Shown here piece after piece: positions 1 to 5,817 of a stretch of DNA of 7,158 nt. This DNA is from Sphingomonadaceae bacterium (GTDB taxonomy: Bacteria > Pseudomonadota > Alphaproteobacteria > Sphingomonadales > Sphingomonadaceae): contig JACMKH010000423.1 in the NCBI GenBank assembly GCA_014380205.1, positions 1 to 7,158 on the forward strand, in the 5' to 3' direction. The notes under the pieces were generated by a model. It made no database searches, was not told where the DNA came from, and was given only the letters and a program-made list of their open reading frames with translations. How positions within the stretch are numbered: position 1 is the first letter of the stretch; each line of letters begins with the position of its first letter. The position numbers were made by a program, and so were the translations under genes.

Positions 1-312
1 GACACCGAGCGCGTCGGCACCGCGCCCAACGGCCAGCCGATGTACGCCGCCGCGTGGCAGCGCGAGCCGCGCGACGAGGAGATGCGCGGCTATCTGTCGA
101 CCGCGAACGGGCCGGGCTATGCGCTGATCACCTGCCGCACGGTCCCCGATTTCCGCGTCCAGGACTGCGTGGCGCTCGACGAATATCCCCGCGGATCGAA
201 CATCGCCCGCTCGGTGCTGGCGGCGGCATGGCAATTCAGGGTGCGCCCGCCCTGGGTGGGCGGGCAGCTGCTGGTGGGGTCGTGGGTGAGGATCAGGATT
301 ACCTATGATTGA
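1..312 (+). CDS. TonB-like C-terminal domain protein, 3' end only
   Basis: The reading frame is open from the first base of the window and ends at a TGA at 310-312, leaving the last 103 residues; the true start lies upstream. The visible part has a beta-rich stretch with two cysteines (ALITCRTVPDFRVQDC), then a segment reading ARSVLAAAWQFRVRPP and a final LVGSWVRIRITYD. An Ala-rich helix followed by F-x-V-x-P and a closing amphipathic strand resembles the C-terminal domain of TonB-family energy transducers, which contact outer-membrane receptors from the periplasm. The call is from remembered family shape, not from a search. The Pro-rich linker and N-terminal membrane anchor expected of TonB would be outside the window, so this could instead be an uncharacterised sphingomonad periplasmic protein. 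High-GC codon use matches the core genes, so this gene probably belongs to the native chromosome left of the nuclease insertion. Confidence 0.6.
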   Translation, partial: DTERVGTAPNGQPMYAAAWQREPRDEEMRGYLSTANGPGYALITCRTVPDFRVQDCVALDEYPRGSNIARSVLAAAWQFRVRPPWVGGQLLVGSWVRIRITYD

Positions 313-350
313 GGGGCGGCGGTGGGCGCGGGGATGGTGTGAGGGGCGGC
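310..350. repeat. 11-base direct repeat across the stop of the first gene
   Basis: The sequence TGAGGGGCGGC occurs at 310-320, where it includes the stop codon, and again at 340-350, exactly 30 bases later. The second copy leads into a short hairpin, GGCCG-GGAG-CGGCC (348-361), the only stem-loop soon after the stop. No T-run follows, so it is at best a weak candidate terminator. It may be chance in G-rich DNA. Confidence 0.4.
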
Positions 351-360
351 CGGGAGCGGC

Positions 361-382
361 CAAAGGTCACACAAGGGTCACA
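361..382. repeat. 11-base tandem repeat, two copies
   Basis: Two adjacent 11-base units, CAAAGGTCACA (361-371) and CAAGGGTCACA (372-382), differ at one position. The 11-base period is close to one helical turn, so the GGTCACA cores fall on the same face of the DNA, as in some operators. It is equally compatible with a dispersed intergenic repeat of sphingomonad genomes. No function is assigned. Confidence 0.6.
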
Positions 383-418
383 CCAAGACCGGTTCTCAGG
401 GAGGGCGGCGGCGGGCGC

Positions 419-436
419 GAAGTTCATGAAGTTCAC
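419..436. repeat. 9-base tandem repeat GAAGTTCA(T/C), copy A
   Basis: GAAGTTCAT (419-427) is followed directly by GAAGTTCAC (428-436). The pair is preceded by GCGC. A related pair occurs at 528-545, so the unit is a dispersed element rather than a one-off. From memory, reverse-complement versions (GTGAACTTC repeats) are frequent in sphingomonad intergenic regions; this was not checked here. Confidence 0.6.
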
Positions 437-527
437 GGTGTGGAGCGATTGGACGGGGGCGCGGAAACAGACAAAGCAGACGCCCTGTGTGGTGGAAATC
501 CGCCGAGCACGCGGCGATGCGGCGCGC

Positions 528-545
528 GAAGTTCACGAAGTTGAG
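528..545. repeat. 9-base tandem repeat GAAGTTCA(T/C), copy B
   Basis: GAAGTTCAC (528-536) is followed by the degenerate unit GAAGTTGAG (537-545). It has the same GCGC lead-in as the copy at 419-436, and the two start 109 bases apart on the same strand. The shared core is GCGCGAAGTTCA(T/C)GAAGTT. Confidence 0.6.
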
Positions 546-620
546 GGGGTGGCGGAGGAGACGATCCCGCGCGGAGGTTGGTTCGCGCCCTTCGACTGCC
601 TTGCAGGCGCTCATGATAAA

Positions 621-637
621 CTTGGCCCTTGGCCAAG
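621..637. other. Perfect 7-bp hairpin with 3-base loop
   Basis: CTTGGCC (621-627) and GGCCAAG (631-637) are exact inverted repeats around a CTT loop. A perfect 12-base palindrome, CCTTGGCCAAGG, overlaps it at 627-638. A GC-rich stretch follows instead of a T-run, so it is not a standard intrinsic terminator. It could be a stem of a dispersed repeat or a protein-binding site. Confidence 0.45.
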
Positions 638-825
638 GCGCGGAGGCGCGAAGGGCTTGGGCGCGGGTGGGCAGGGGAGCCATGCCGCCGAGCCTGACTC
701 GCGATTTCCTATTTGGCAAGCAAAAAATTCACGTTTTGTTCCGATTGCCTTGTTTGTAGCGATCAAGCAAAGCAACGGTAGGCAACGGGCCGGTACCAAG
801 CGTGCGCCAAAGCCGAGGATGATGA

Positions 826-837
826 ACAATTAATTGT
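826..837. promoter_or_regulatory. 12-bp AT-rich palindrome upstream of the nuclease-like gene
   Basis: ACAATTAATTGT is a perfect palindrome and strikingly AT-rich for this genome. It lies 73 bases before the preferred ATG at 911 and overlaps the alternative GTG at 836-838. Position and symmetry suggest an operator or promoter element, which would argue that 836 is not the true start. No regulator is encoded in the window, so the assignment is inference only. Confidence 0.3.
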
Positions 838-910
838 GTCCCCGGAATCGCGGAATTCGTGGCTCAATCTGCGGTGGCCGCGCGCGCCAGTGGCACGGTA
901 TAGCTACGGC

Positions 911-2965
911 ATGCAATGGAATGATCTTCCCGAATCTGAACTGGCTCGACAGCTCAAGGCCAAGGCGCTCGAACACCCTACCAACGCTGCGTTCGACAGC
1001 CAACCGTGGCGTTCCGCATTCAAAGCGCTGGCCGCCCCGACCGAGCGCGACATCGATCTGACGCATGCTGCCATCTATTTCGGCGAAGAGCTCGCCGAGC
1101 TGCGACAAACCGGTATTCCACTGACCATCGAGGGGTTCAACCGCCCACGGCTGGTAAGACTCCTGGCTGCATACGCGAACCAGCAGTACCTGACGTTACG
1201 TGACAAGATAACGAAGGGGTTGAAAGCACAGAAGGACGGCGGCGTCTTCGATATGGAACGTGCTCAGCAACTGTTGGTTGAAGGCGCGGGCGGCCAGGAC
1301 ATGACTCCTGACGACCTCATCACTTACCTGGTGGACAGCCTACCGCACTGGCTTTTCCACATCTGGCAGGTACCCGACGACGCCCCCTCTCACGAGCCTC
1401 AGGAGGCGATACAATTCGCGGCGCAGGCGAGCCAAATCGTCTCGATCGAGCATTCACTGCGTCAGCTCTGGCTGAATGCGCGTTGGATCGGGACGATGTT
1501 GTTCAAGGATGGAGAAGCGCTTGTCGATACGCCCCGAGACCACTTGCTCGCCGAGCGCTGGTTCATCTTCGACCAGCGTCAGGTCATGCTGATGATGGCG
1601 GAGCACAATATCGATGCTGGTGCCAGCATAGTTGCAGGTGGGAAGCTGCCTCCCATAGTGCCTGCTATACCCCGCACTGTGATCCGCATGGAGCGCCCCC
1701 CCAGTGGGCATCGCAAGTTCATCACAGGCCGCGCGTCCGGAGCAAAGCGCGAGCAGCGGGAGCACGTGAGCGAACGCGACATGCTCGATCGCCTCTACAC
1801 GGGCCTTTTCATGGACGAATCGCTTCCCAATTCGCCCGGTGGCCAGCTGACGTGCCGGGAGCTGAACGCAGCCTGGTGGGTGCTGAAGGACCTCGCGCGG
1901 CTGGCGGCAGATGACCTTGGCTTACCCTGGATGGCAGACGACAAAGCGGTCGGCCGCTTCGCCTTGACGATCGAGCGCAAAAATCTCATCGCCCTGCTGA
2001 GCGACTGCCTCGGAATCGATCCGGATCGCGCGGGCGGCATCGTGAACTGGTTCACTTGTGATCCCGCCGACACGGCCCGCATCTTCGCGAAGAGCTTCTG
2101 GTCCGAGCCGTTGCTTCCCGAACCAGGATCTGAGCGCTGCCACATCGTCCTCGCGCCGCTGCTCGTCGGCTCGCCAGTCAAACGGATCGAAACGTGGATG
2201 GAGCGCGGCGGCATCTCGGACAACCGCGGCATAAAGGGTCGCGGCAAGCCCTTCGAACGGCACGTCCGGACGGCGCTCGCGGCTGCCGTGGCGGATAACC
2301 AATTACTTACCGACACGGTCGTCGCGGAGCATGGCCTTAAGCGGAAAAACAATTCGGAGGAGATCGACCTTCTCGTTCGTGTCGGCGATACAGTGATCGT
2401 TGGAGAGGTGAAGTGCTTCGTCGCACCGAGTGAGCCGATCGAGAAGCACAATCACTTGGTCAACCTCGCCAAGGCAACTGCACAGGCCGAGCACAAGCGC
2501 GTCTGGGCTGAGGACAACCGTGACGCGATTGCCGGGGTTTTAGGCATCAATGACCCTGCGCGTGCGGCGACGCTGACAATCCGGCCACTAGTGGTTCTGA
2601 ACCACGGCTTTGGAATGGGCCTCGAGCGGGATGGCGTCCCAATTGTCGATTTGCATTATCTTCGCCTTCTACTCAGCGGGGGGAGCTATCAAGGCGACAC
2701 GCGCTTCGAGCGCGGGATCGGAGTGGCCTATCAGTCGGTTGAACTCTACAAGTCGCAGACCGACTTCCAAGCTAGGTTGGACGATCTGTTACGCGACCCG
2801 CCGCCGCTAAAGCGGTACGAGGGCACCTTGCGCTGGCGACGGATACCGTTCCCGACCTCGAACGGCATGCCCTTCTTCATCGAGCTACCGACGCTTGGGG
2901 AGGTGCCGTTATCGAATGCGCTTCGCGATATGCCTCCCTACGAGGCTCGGAAAAGGCGACGATAA
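911..2965 (+). CDS. Unknown protein with C-terminal PD-(D/E)XK nuclease motif
   Basis: The product is 684 residues from ATG 911. The frame is also open from a GTG at 836 (709 residues), but the extra 25 residues look non-coding and the GTG lies in a palindrome; neither start has a good Shine-Dalgarno, so the start is uncertain. Counting from the ATG, residues 1-430 are mostly helical and match no family I can name; a notable stretch is DLITYLVDSLPHWLFHIW (about 134-151). Residues about 443-503 carry a PD-(D/E)XK core: GKPFE (Glu449), EEIDLL (Asp486) and GEVK (Glu499, Lys501), spaced as in Mrr/NERD-type endonuclease folds. The tail includes VDLHYLRLLL and ends KRRR. There are no membrane segments and no visible helicase or ATPase motifs. 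DNA cleavage is inferred from the motif; the biological role is unknown. Four in-frame TTA codons, ATA codons and lower GC set it apart from neighbours, suggesting horizontal acquisition. It is alone: no methylase or partner gene is adjacent. Confidence 0.85.
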   Translation: MQWNDLPESELARQLKAKALEHPTNAAFDSQPWRSAFKALAAPTERDIDLTHAAIYFGEELAELRQTGIPLTIEGFNRPRLVRLLAAYANQQYLTLRDKITKGLKAQKDGGVFDMERAQQLLVEGAGGQDMTPDDLITYLVDSLPHWLFHIWQVPDDAPSHEPQEAIQFAAQASQIVSIEHSLRQLWLNARWIGTMLFKDGEALVDTPRDHLLAERWFIFDQRQVMLMMAEHNIDAGASIVAGGKLPPIVPAIPRTVIRMERPPSGHRKFITGRASGAKREQREHVSERDMLDRLYTGLFMDESLPNSPGGQLTCRELNAAWWVLKDLARLAADDLGLPWMADDKAVGRFALTIERKNLIALLSDCLGIDPDRAGGIVNWFTCDPADTARIFAKSFWSEPLLPEPGSERCHIVLAPLLVGSPVKRIETWMERGGISDNRGIKGRGKPFERHVRTALAAAVADNQLLTDTVVAEHGLKRKNNSEEIDLLVRVGDTVIVGEVKCFVAPSEPIEKHNHLVNLAKATAQAEHKRVWAEDNRDAIAGVLGINDPARAATLTIRPLVVLNHGFGMGLERDGVPIVDLHYLRLLLSGGSYQGDTRFERGIGVAYQSVELYKSQTDFQARLDDLLRDPPPLKRYEGTLRWRRIPFPTSNGMPFFIELPTLGEVPLSNALRDMPPYEARKRRR

Positions 2966-3132
2966 AGACATCGCATTGCCACTCAAGTTCGTAGGAGTTG
3001 TTGTCTTTCAACGCGCCGACCATAATCTGCTCGCTCAATTCGAACGCCCGATCCGGCCTATGATTCCCAACGGCAGATATCACCACATTCCTTCGAGAAA
3101 GTCGCAGGGCAGATAACGGCTAATGCGTCCCC
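2966..3132. other. Convergent spacer of lower GC between nuclease-like and yghU-like genes
   Basis: These 167 bases separate the 3' ends of two convergent genes. GC is clearly below that of the core genes (bases 3061-3120 are about half GC by hand count), matching the nuclease-like gene and its left spacer. A 7-base inverted repeat, AAAGACA (2964-2970) and TGTCTTT (3002-3008), flanks a 31-base interval starting in the stop codon; it is a weak terminator candidate. Short frames on both strands give fairly protein-like translations, so a decayed gene fragment from an imported segment is possible, but no family is recognised. Confidence 0.4.
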
Positions 3133-4083
3133 CTACACCCTCTCGCCGCCCCGCGCCTCCACCATGTCCTCCCGATTCTCCTCAAAATCGCTCGCCGCGT
3201 GCCGCTCCCGCACCTGGCTCTCCGGCCCGCCGAACGTCCGGTTGACCATGCGGCCGCGCTGGACGGCGGGGCGGGCGGCGATCAGGTCGACCCAGCGGTC
3301 GAGGTTGGGATATTCGCTGACGTTGAGGAATTCCTGCGCGCCATAGGCTTCGCGCATCATCGATCCATACCAGGGCCAGATCGCGATATCGGCGATCGTG
3401 TACTCGCCGCCGACGATATATTCGCTCCCCGCGAGATGCGTGTCGAGGACATGGAGCTGGCGCTTGGTCTCCATCGCGAAGCGGTCGATCGCATACTCGA
3501 TCTTGAACGGCGCATAGTTGTAGAAATGGCCGAAGCCGCCGCCGACGAAGGGCGCCGAGCCCATCTGCCACATCAGCCAGCTAATCGTCTCGGCGCGCGC
3601 GGGCTGCCCGGCGGGCAGGAAGGCGCCGAACTTCTCGGCGAGATAGAAGAGGATCGATCCGCTCTCGAACAGCCGCAGCGGCGGATCGGCCGAATGGTCC
3701 ATCATCGCGGGGATTTTGGAGTTGGGGTTGATCGCGACGAAGCCCGAGCCGAACTGGTCGCCGTCGCCGATGCTGATCATCCAGGCGTCGTACTCGGCGC
3801 CCGCATGGCCGAGCGCGAGCAGCTCCTCGAGCATGATCGTGACCTTGACGCCGTTGGGCGTGCCCATCGAATAGAGCTGGAGCGGGTGCCTGCCGACGGG
3901 AAGAACTTTCTCGTGGGTCGCGCCCGAGACGGGACGGTTGACGTTGGCGAACTGGCCGCCGCTCGGCTTCTCCCATGTCCAGACCCTGGGCGGGAGATAG
4001 CCCGGCGGCTGATTGTTCGAGCCGTCGTCAATTTCGGCCTCGGCGGGCTCGATCTCGGCGGCGGCGGTCTGGTCGTCGGACAT
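3133..4083 (-). CDS. yghU: YghU-like glutathione S-transferase / disulfide-bond oxidoreductase
   Basis: A 316-residue cytosolic protein closely resembling E. coli YghU (288 residues), a Nu-class GST that binds glutathione and reduces disulfides and organic peroxides. The family hallmark region VWTWEKPSGGQFANVNRPVSG spans about 34-54. The thioredoxin-fold domain carries GTPNG (74-78), NPNSKIP with the expected cis-proline at Pro125, and ESGSI (140-144), whose Glu-Ser binds the glutathione gamma-glutamyl group. The helical C-terminal domain contains GGGFGHFYNYAP (181-192) and YTIADIAIWPW (228-238), and the end ERHAASDFEEN matches YghU. Compared with E. coli there is an acidic extension of about 18 residues (MSDDQTAAAEIEPAEAEIDD). 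The ATG at 4083 is chosen because GAGGA lies 5 bases upstream (4089-4093); the open frame continues further upstream but only as a shadow of other genes. It is the third gene of a likely operon, 23 bases after the NDUFS4-like gene. Confidence 0.93.
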   Translation of the reverse strand: MSDDQTAAAEIEPAEAEIDDGSNNQPPGYLPPRVWTWEKPSGGQFANVNRPVSGATHEKVLPVGRHPLQLYSMGTPNGVKVTIMLEELLALGHAGAEYDAWMISIGDGDQFGSGFVAINPNSKIPAMMDHSADPPLRLFESGSILFYLAEKFGAFLPAGQPARAETISWLMWQMGSAPFVGGGFGHFYNYAPFKIEYAIDRFAMETKRQLHVLDTHLAGSEYIVGGEYTIADIAIWPWYGSMMREAYGAQEFLNVSEYPNLDRWVDLIAARPAVQRGRMVNRTFGGPESQVRERHAASDFEENREDMVEARGGERV

Positions 4084-4106
4084 GGCGATCCTCGCTTGTG
4101 AAGGGG

Positions 4107-4385
4107 CTAGCGGAAATTGTCCGCGTAGGACTGGAGCTTGAGCCTGACCTCGGGGCCGGGGACGACGTGATAGGCGATCCCCTCGCGCGCCGCGTAGGCC
4201 TCGGCCGCCTCGCGGCTCGGAAAGGTCAGCCGGACCTGCGTCTTGGTGTCGCCCGATCCCGCCCAGCCGGTGAGCGGATCGGGGCGCGCGGGCTCGGCGC
4301 GCTCGAACTCGAGCGCCCACTGCCCCACGCGCGCGCGGCCCGACTGCATCGCGTTCTTCATCCGCTGGTAGATGCGCGCGGTCAT
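4107..4385 (-). CDS. NDUFS4-like complex I accessory subunit (ETC complex I subunit family)
   Basis: A 92-residue protein of the family that includes mitochondrial NDUFS4 (the 18 kDa AQDQ subunit). It starts MTARIYQRMKNAMQSGRAR, then WALEFE, then the family core PLTGWAGSGDTKTQVRLTF (37-55), equivalent to the GWxSSxD...LxF motif of NDUFS4. A helix, SREAAEAYAAREGIAYHVV, and the ending SYADNFR follow; the family typically ends in a YxxNF motif. NDUFS4 homologues are known accessory subunits of complex I in alphaproteobacteria such as Paracoccus and are generally encoded outside the nuo operon, as here. The protein should sit on the peripheral arm at the cytoplasmic face and help stabilise the N-module. 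The start is well supported: AGGAGG (4393-4398) ends 7 bases before the ATG. That site overlaps the stop of the polyprenyl synthase gene upstream, suggesting translational coupling. Confidence 0.9.
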   Translation of the reverse strand: MTARIYQRMKNAMQSGRARVGQWALEFERAEPARPDPLTGWAGSGDTKTQVRLTFPSREAAEAYAAREGIAYHVVPGPEVRLKLQSYADNFR

Positions 4386-4392
4386 CCGCCGT

Positions 4393-4398
4393 CCTCCT
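4393..4398 (-). promoter_or_regulatory. Perfect Shine-Dalgarno overlapping the upstream stop codon
   Basis: AGGAGG on the minus strand is 7 bases before the ATG of the NDUFS4-like gene and shares bases with the TAG (4397-4399) of the polyprenyl synthase gene. A ribosome terminating on the first gene would uncover or occupy this site, a layout typical of coupled translation. It fixes the start of the small gene. Confidence 0.8.
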
Positions 4399-5410
4399 AA
4401 TAGGCTCGCTGGATCGCGAACTCGACCGCCTCGGTGAGCGCCGCCTTCGCCTTGCCGTGGCCGAAGGGCGCGAGCGCGTCGATCGCGCGGCGGCCGTAGT
4501 GGCGCGCGCGCTCCATCGTGTCGGCGATCGCATTGTGGTGGATGAGCAAATCCTTGGCGTGGCCGAGGTCGGCGTTCGAGGCGCGGCGGCCCTCGATCGC
4601 GTCGCGCCAGAAGCGGCGCTCCTCGTCGTCGCCGCGCGCATGCGCGAGGATCACGGGGAGCGTCACCTTGCCGTCGCGGAAATCGTCGCCCACGTCCTTC
4701 CCCATCACCGCCTCGTCCGAGACGTAATCGATCGCGTCGTCGACGAGCTGGAAGGCGATGCCGAGGTTGCGGCCATAGGCGTCGAGCGCCTCCTCGACCC
4801 CCTCGTCGCGCTCGGCGACGACCGCCGAAATCCGGCACGCGGCGGCGAACAGCGCGGCGGTCTTGGCGCCGATGATGTCGAGATAGCGGTCCTCTCCGGT
4901 GTCGATGCGGCGCTGCGCGGTGAGCTGGTTGACCTCGCCCTCGGCTATCACGGCGCTCGCGCCTGAAAGGATGCGCAGCACCTTGAGGCTGCCGTCCTCA
5001 ACCATCAGCTCGAACGCGCGGCTGAACAGGAAGTCGCCGACCAGCACGCTCGCGGGGTTGCCCCAGATCAAATTGGCGGTGCGCTTGCCGCGGCGCTGGT
5101 CGGACATGTCGACGACATCGTCGTGGAGCAGCGTCGCGGTGTGGATGAACTCGACGCACGCGGCGAGCTTGTGGTGGCGCGTCCCCGGATAGTCGAGCAG
5201 CGCGGCGCAGGCGAGCGTGAGCATCGGCCGCATCCGCTTGCCCCCGCCCGCGATGAGATGCCCCGCGAGCTCGGGGATCAGCGGCACGTCGGACTGCATC
5301 CGCGCGAGGATCACGCTGTTGACCGCGTTCATGTCCGCCGCGACGAGCGCGATCATCGGATCGAGCGAGGGCGCCGGCGCGGCGCGCAGCGGGGTGACGG
5401 TCGCGGTCAT
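4397..5410 (-). CDS. ispB: Long-chain polyprenyl (octa/decaprenyl) diphosphate synthase
   Basis: A 337-residue trans-prenyltransferase that adds isopentenyl diphosphate units to an allylic primer to make the ubiquinone side chain. All family motifs are present: GGGKRMRP (55-62, diphosphate binding), the first Asp-rich motif in LLHDDVVD (Asp97, Asp98, Asp101) followed by RRGK (106-109), KTAALFAAA (183-191), and the second Asp-rich motif QLVDDAID (Asp224, Asp225, Asp228) followed by GKDVGDDFRDGKVTLP. The fifth residue before the first Asp motif is Ala92, the small residue typical of long-chain rather than farnesyl or geranylgeranyl synthases, so octaprenyl or decaprenyl product is inferred; the exact length cannot be read from sequence. 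Sphingomonads usually make ubiquinone-10. The start MTATVTPLRA gives the normal family length; its Shine-Dalgarno is weak (GCGGA). It heads the three-gene minus-strand operon and is divergent from the chorismate mutase gene. Confidence 0.94.
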   Translation of the reverse strand: MTATVTPLRAAPAPSLDPMIALVAADMNAVNSVILARMQSDVPLIPELAGHLIAGGGKRMRPMLTLACAALLDYPGTRHHKLAACVEFIHTATLLHDDVVDMSDQRRGKRTANLIWGNPASVLVGDFLFSRAFELMVEDGSLKVLRILSGASAVIAEGEVNQLTAQRRIDTGEDRYLDIIGAKTAALFAAACRISAVVAERDEGVEEALDAYGRNLGIAFQLVDDAIDYVSDEAVMGKDVGDDFRDGKVTLPVILAHARGDDEERRFWRDAIEGRRASNADLGHAKDLLIHHNAIADTMERARHYGRRAIDALAPFGHGKAKAALTEAVEFAIQRAY

Positions 5411-5507
5411 GCCGGTCCGCGATGTGGCGGCAAAGCGTGGCGAAGGCAATGACCATGTCAGGCTCGTGGCCTTGCGCCCACCGCGCGAACCCCCGAAAGG
5501 AGCGCTG
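5411..5507. promoter_or_regulatory. Divergent intergenic region between ispB-like and chorismate mutase genes
   Basis: These 97 bases must hold the promoter of the minus-strand operon and that of the chorismate mutase gene if both start here. I see no convincing -35/-10 pair on either strand. The only clear signal is AAAGGAG at 5496-5502, a strong Shine-Dalgarno 5 bases before the ATG at 5508. The plus-strand frame of the mutase is open far upstream, but that part is antisense to the synthase gene and not coding. Confidence 0.5.
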
Positions 5508-5816
5508 ATGGCCGACGAACCCCTCGCGCGCTGGCGCGCCAGCATCGACAATATCGACGCCGCGCTGGTCGCGCTGCTCGCCGAGCGCTTCAAGGTGACG
5601 CGCGAGGTCGGCCGCTGGAAGGCCGCCGAGGGGATCGAGGCGGTCGACACCGGTCGCGAGCGCCGCCAGGTCGAGCGCCTCCGCGCGCTCGCCACCGAGG
5701 CGGGGCTCGATCCCGATTTCCTCGAGCGCTTCCTGCGCATCATCATCGACGAGGTCGTCGCCCACCACCGCGCGCTGCGCGGCGAGGATTTCGAAACGCC
5801 GCCCTCGCCGCTCTGA
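5508..5816 (+). CDS. Chorismate mutase, AroQ class, monofunctional
   Basis: A 102-residue all-helical protein that rearranges chorismate to prephenate, the first step towards phenylalanine and tyrosine. It aligns without gaps to the mutase domain of E. coli PheA in the active-site region: Arg10, Arg27, Lys38, Asp47, Arg50 and Glu51 correspond to E. coli Arg11, Arg28, Lys39, Asp48, Arg51 and Glu52. Characteristic stretches are IDNIDAALVALLAER, VTREVGRWKA and GRERRQVERLRAL, and the last long helix is FLRIIIDEVVAHHRAL. The residue matching E. coli Gln88 appears to be His87. The length is that of a free-standing mutase; no dehydratase, dehydrogenase or DAHP synthase domain is fused, and there is no signal peptide, so it should be cytosolic. 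The start is fixed by AAAGGAG 5 bases upstream and by alignment of the first helix. It converges on ispG with only 7 bases between stop codons. Confidence 0.93.
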   Translation: MADEPLARWRASIDNIDAALVALLAERFKVTREVGRWKAAEGIEAVDTGRERRQVERLRALATEAGLDPDFLERFLRIIIDEVVAHHRALRGEDFETPPSPL

Positions 5817-5817
5817 A

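Larger units (their letters stand above)
313..835. other. Long intergenic region with repeats, no convincing gene
   Basis: About 520 bases (about 600 if the next gene starts at 911) lie between the TonB-like gene and the large nuclease-like gene. Open frames exist on both strands, but their translations are low-complexity Arg/Gly/Ala/Pro products of GC-rich DNA without recognisable motifs, and none has a good ribosome site. The left part (313-700) is G-rich and carries the small repeats listed separately. The right part (about 700-835) changes abruptly: bases 721-780 are about 40% GC by hand count. This AT-rich stretch is where a promoter for the downstream gene would be expected, but I cannot pick a credible -35/-10 pair. 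I see no tRNA cloverleaf, no transposase remnant and no CRISPR-like array here. Confidence 0.6.

Noticed and set aside
361..545. CRISPR-like array
   Set aside because: The repeats are only 9-11 bases and mostly adjacent, without regular spacers, and no cas genes are present.
309..833. Plus- and minus-strand frames in the 313-835 intergenic region as small genes
   Set aside because: Translations lack any recognisable domain, frames overlap one another and no good ribosome sites are seen. The sequence is repeat-bearing.
3199..4101. 300-residue plus-strand open frame opposite the yghU-like gene
   Set aside because: The composition is Asp/Arg/Ala/Gly-rich without motifs. It is a typical antisense shadow of a GC-rich gene.
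4084..4641. Minus-strand open frame extending the yghU-like protein N-terminally to 502 residues
   Set aside because: The extension is Arg/Ser/Thr/Ala low-complexity and lies over the ispB-like and NDUFS4-like genes in another frame. The family N-terminus and Shine-Dalgarno place the start at 4083.
5217..5507. Plus-strand extension of the chorismate mutase to 199 residues
   Set aside because: The extra part is antisense to the polyprenyl synthase gene, and AAAGGAG sits directly before ATG 5508, where the mutase domain begins.
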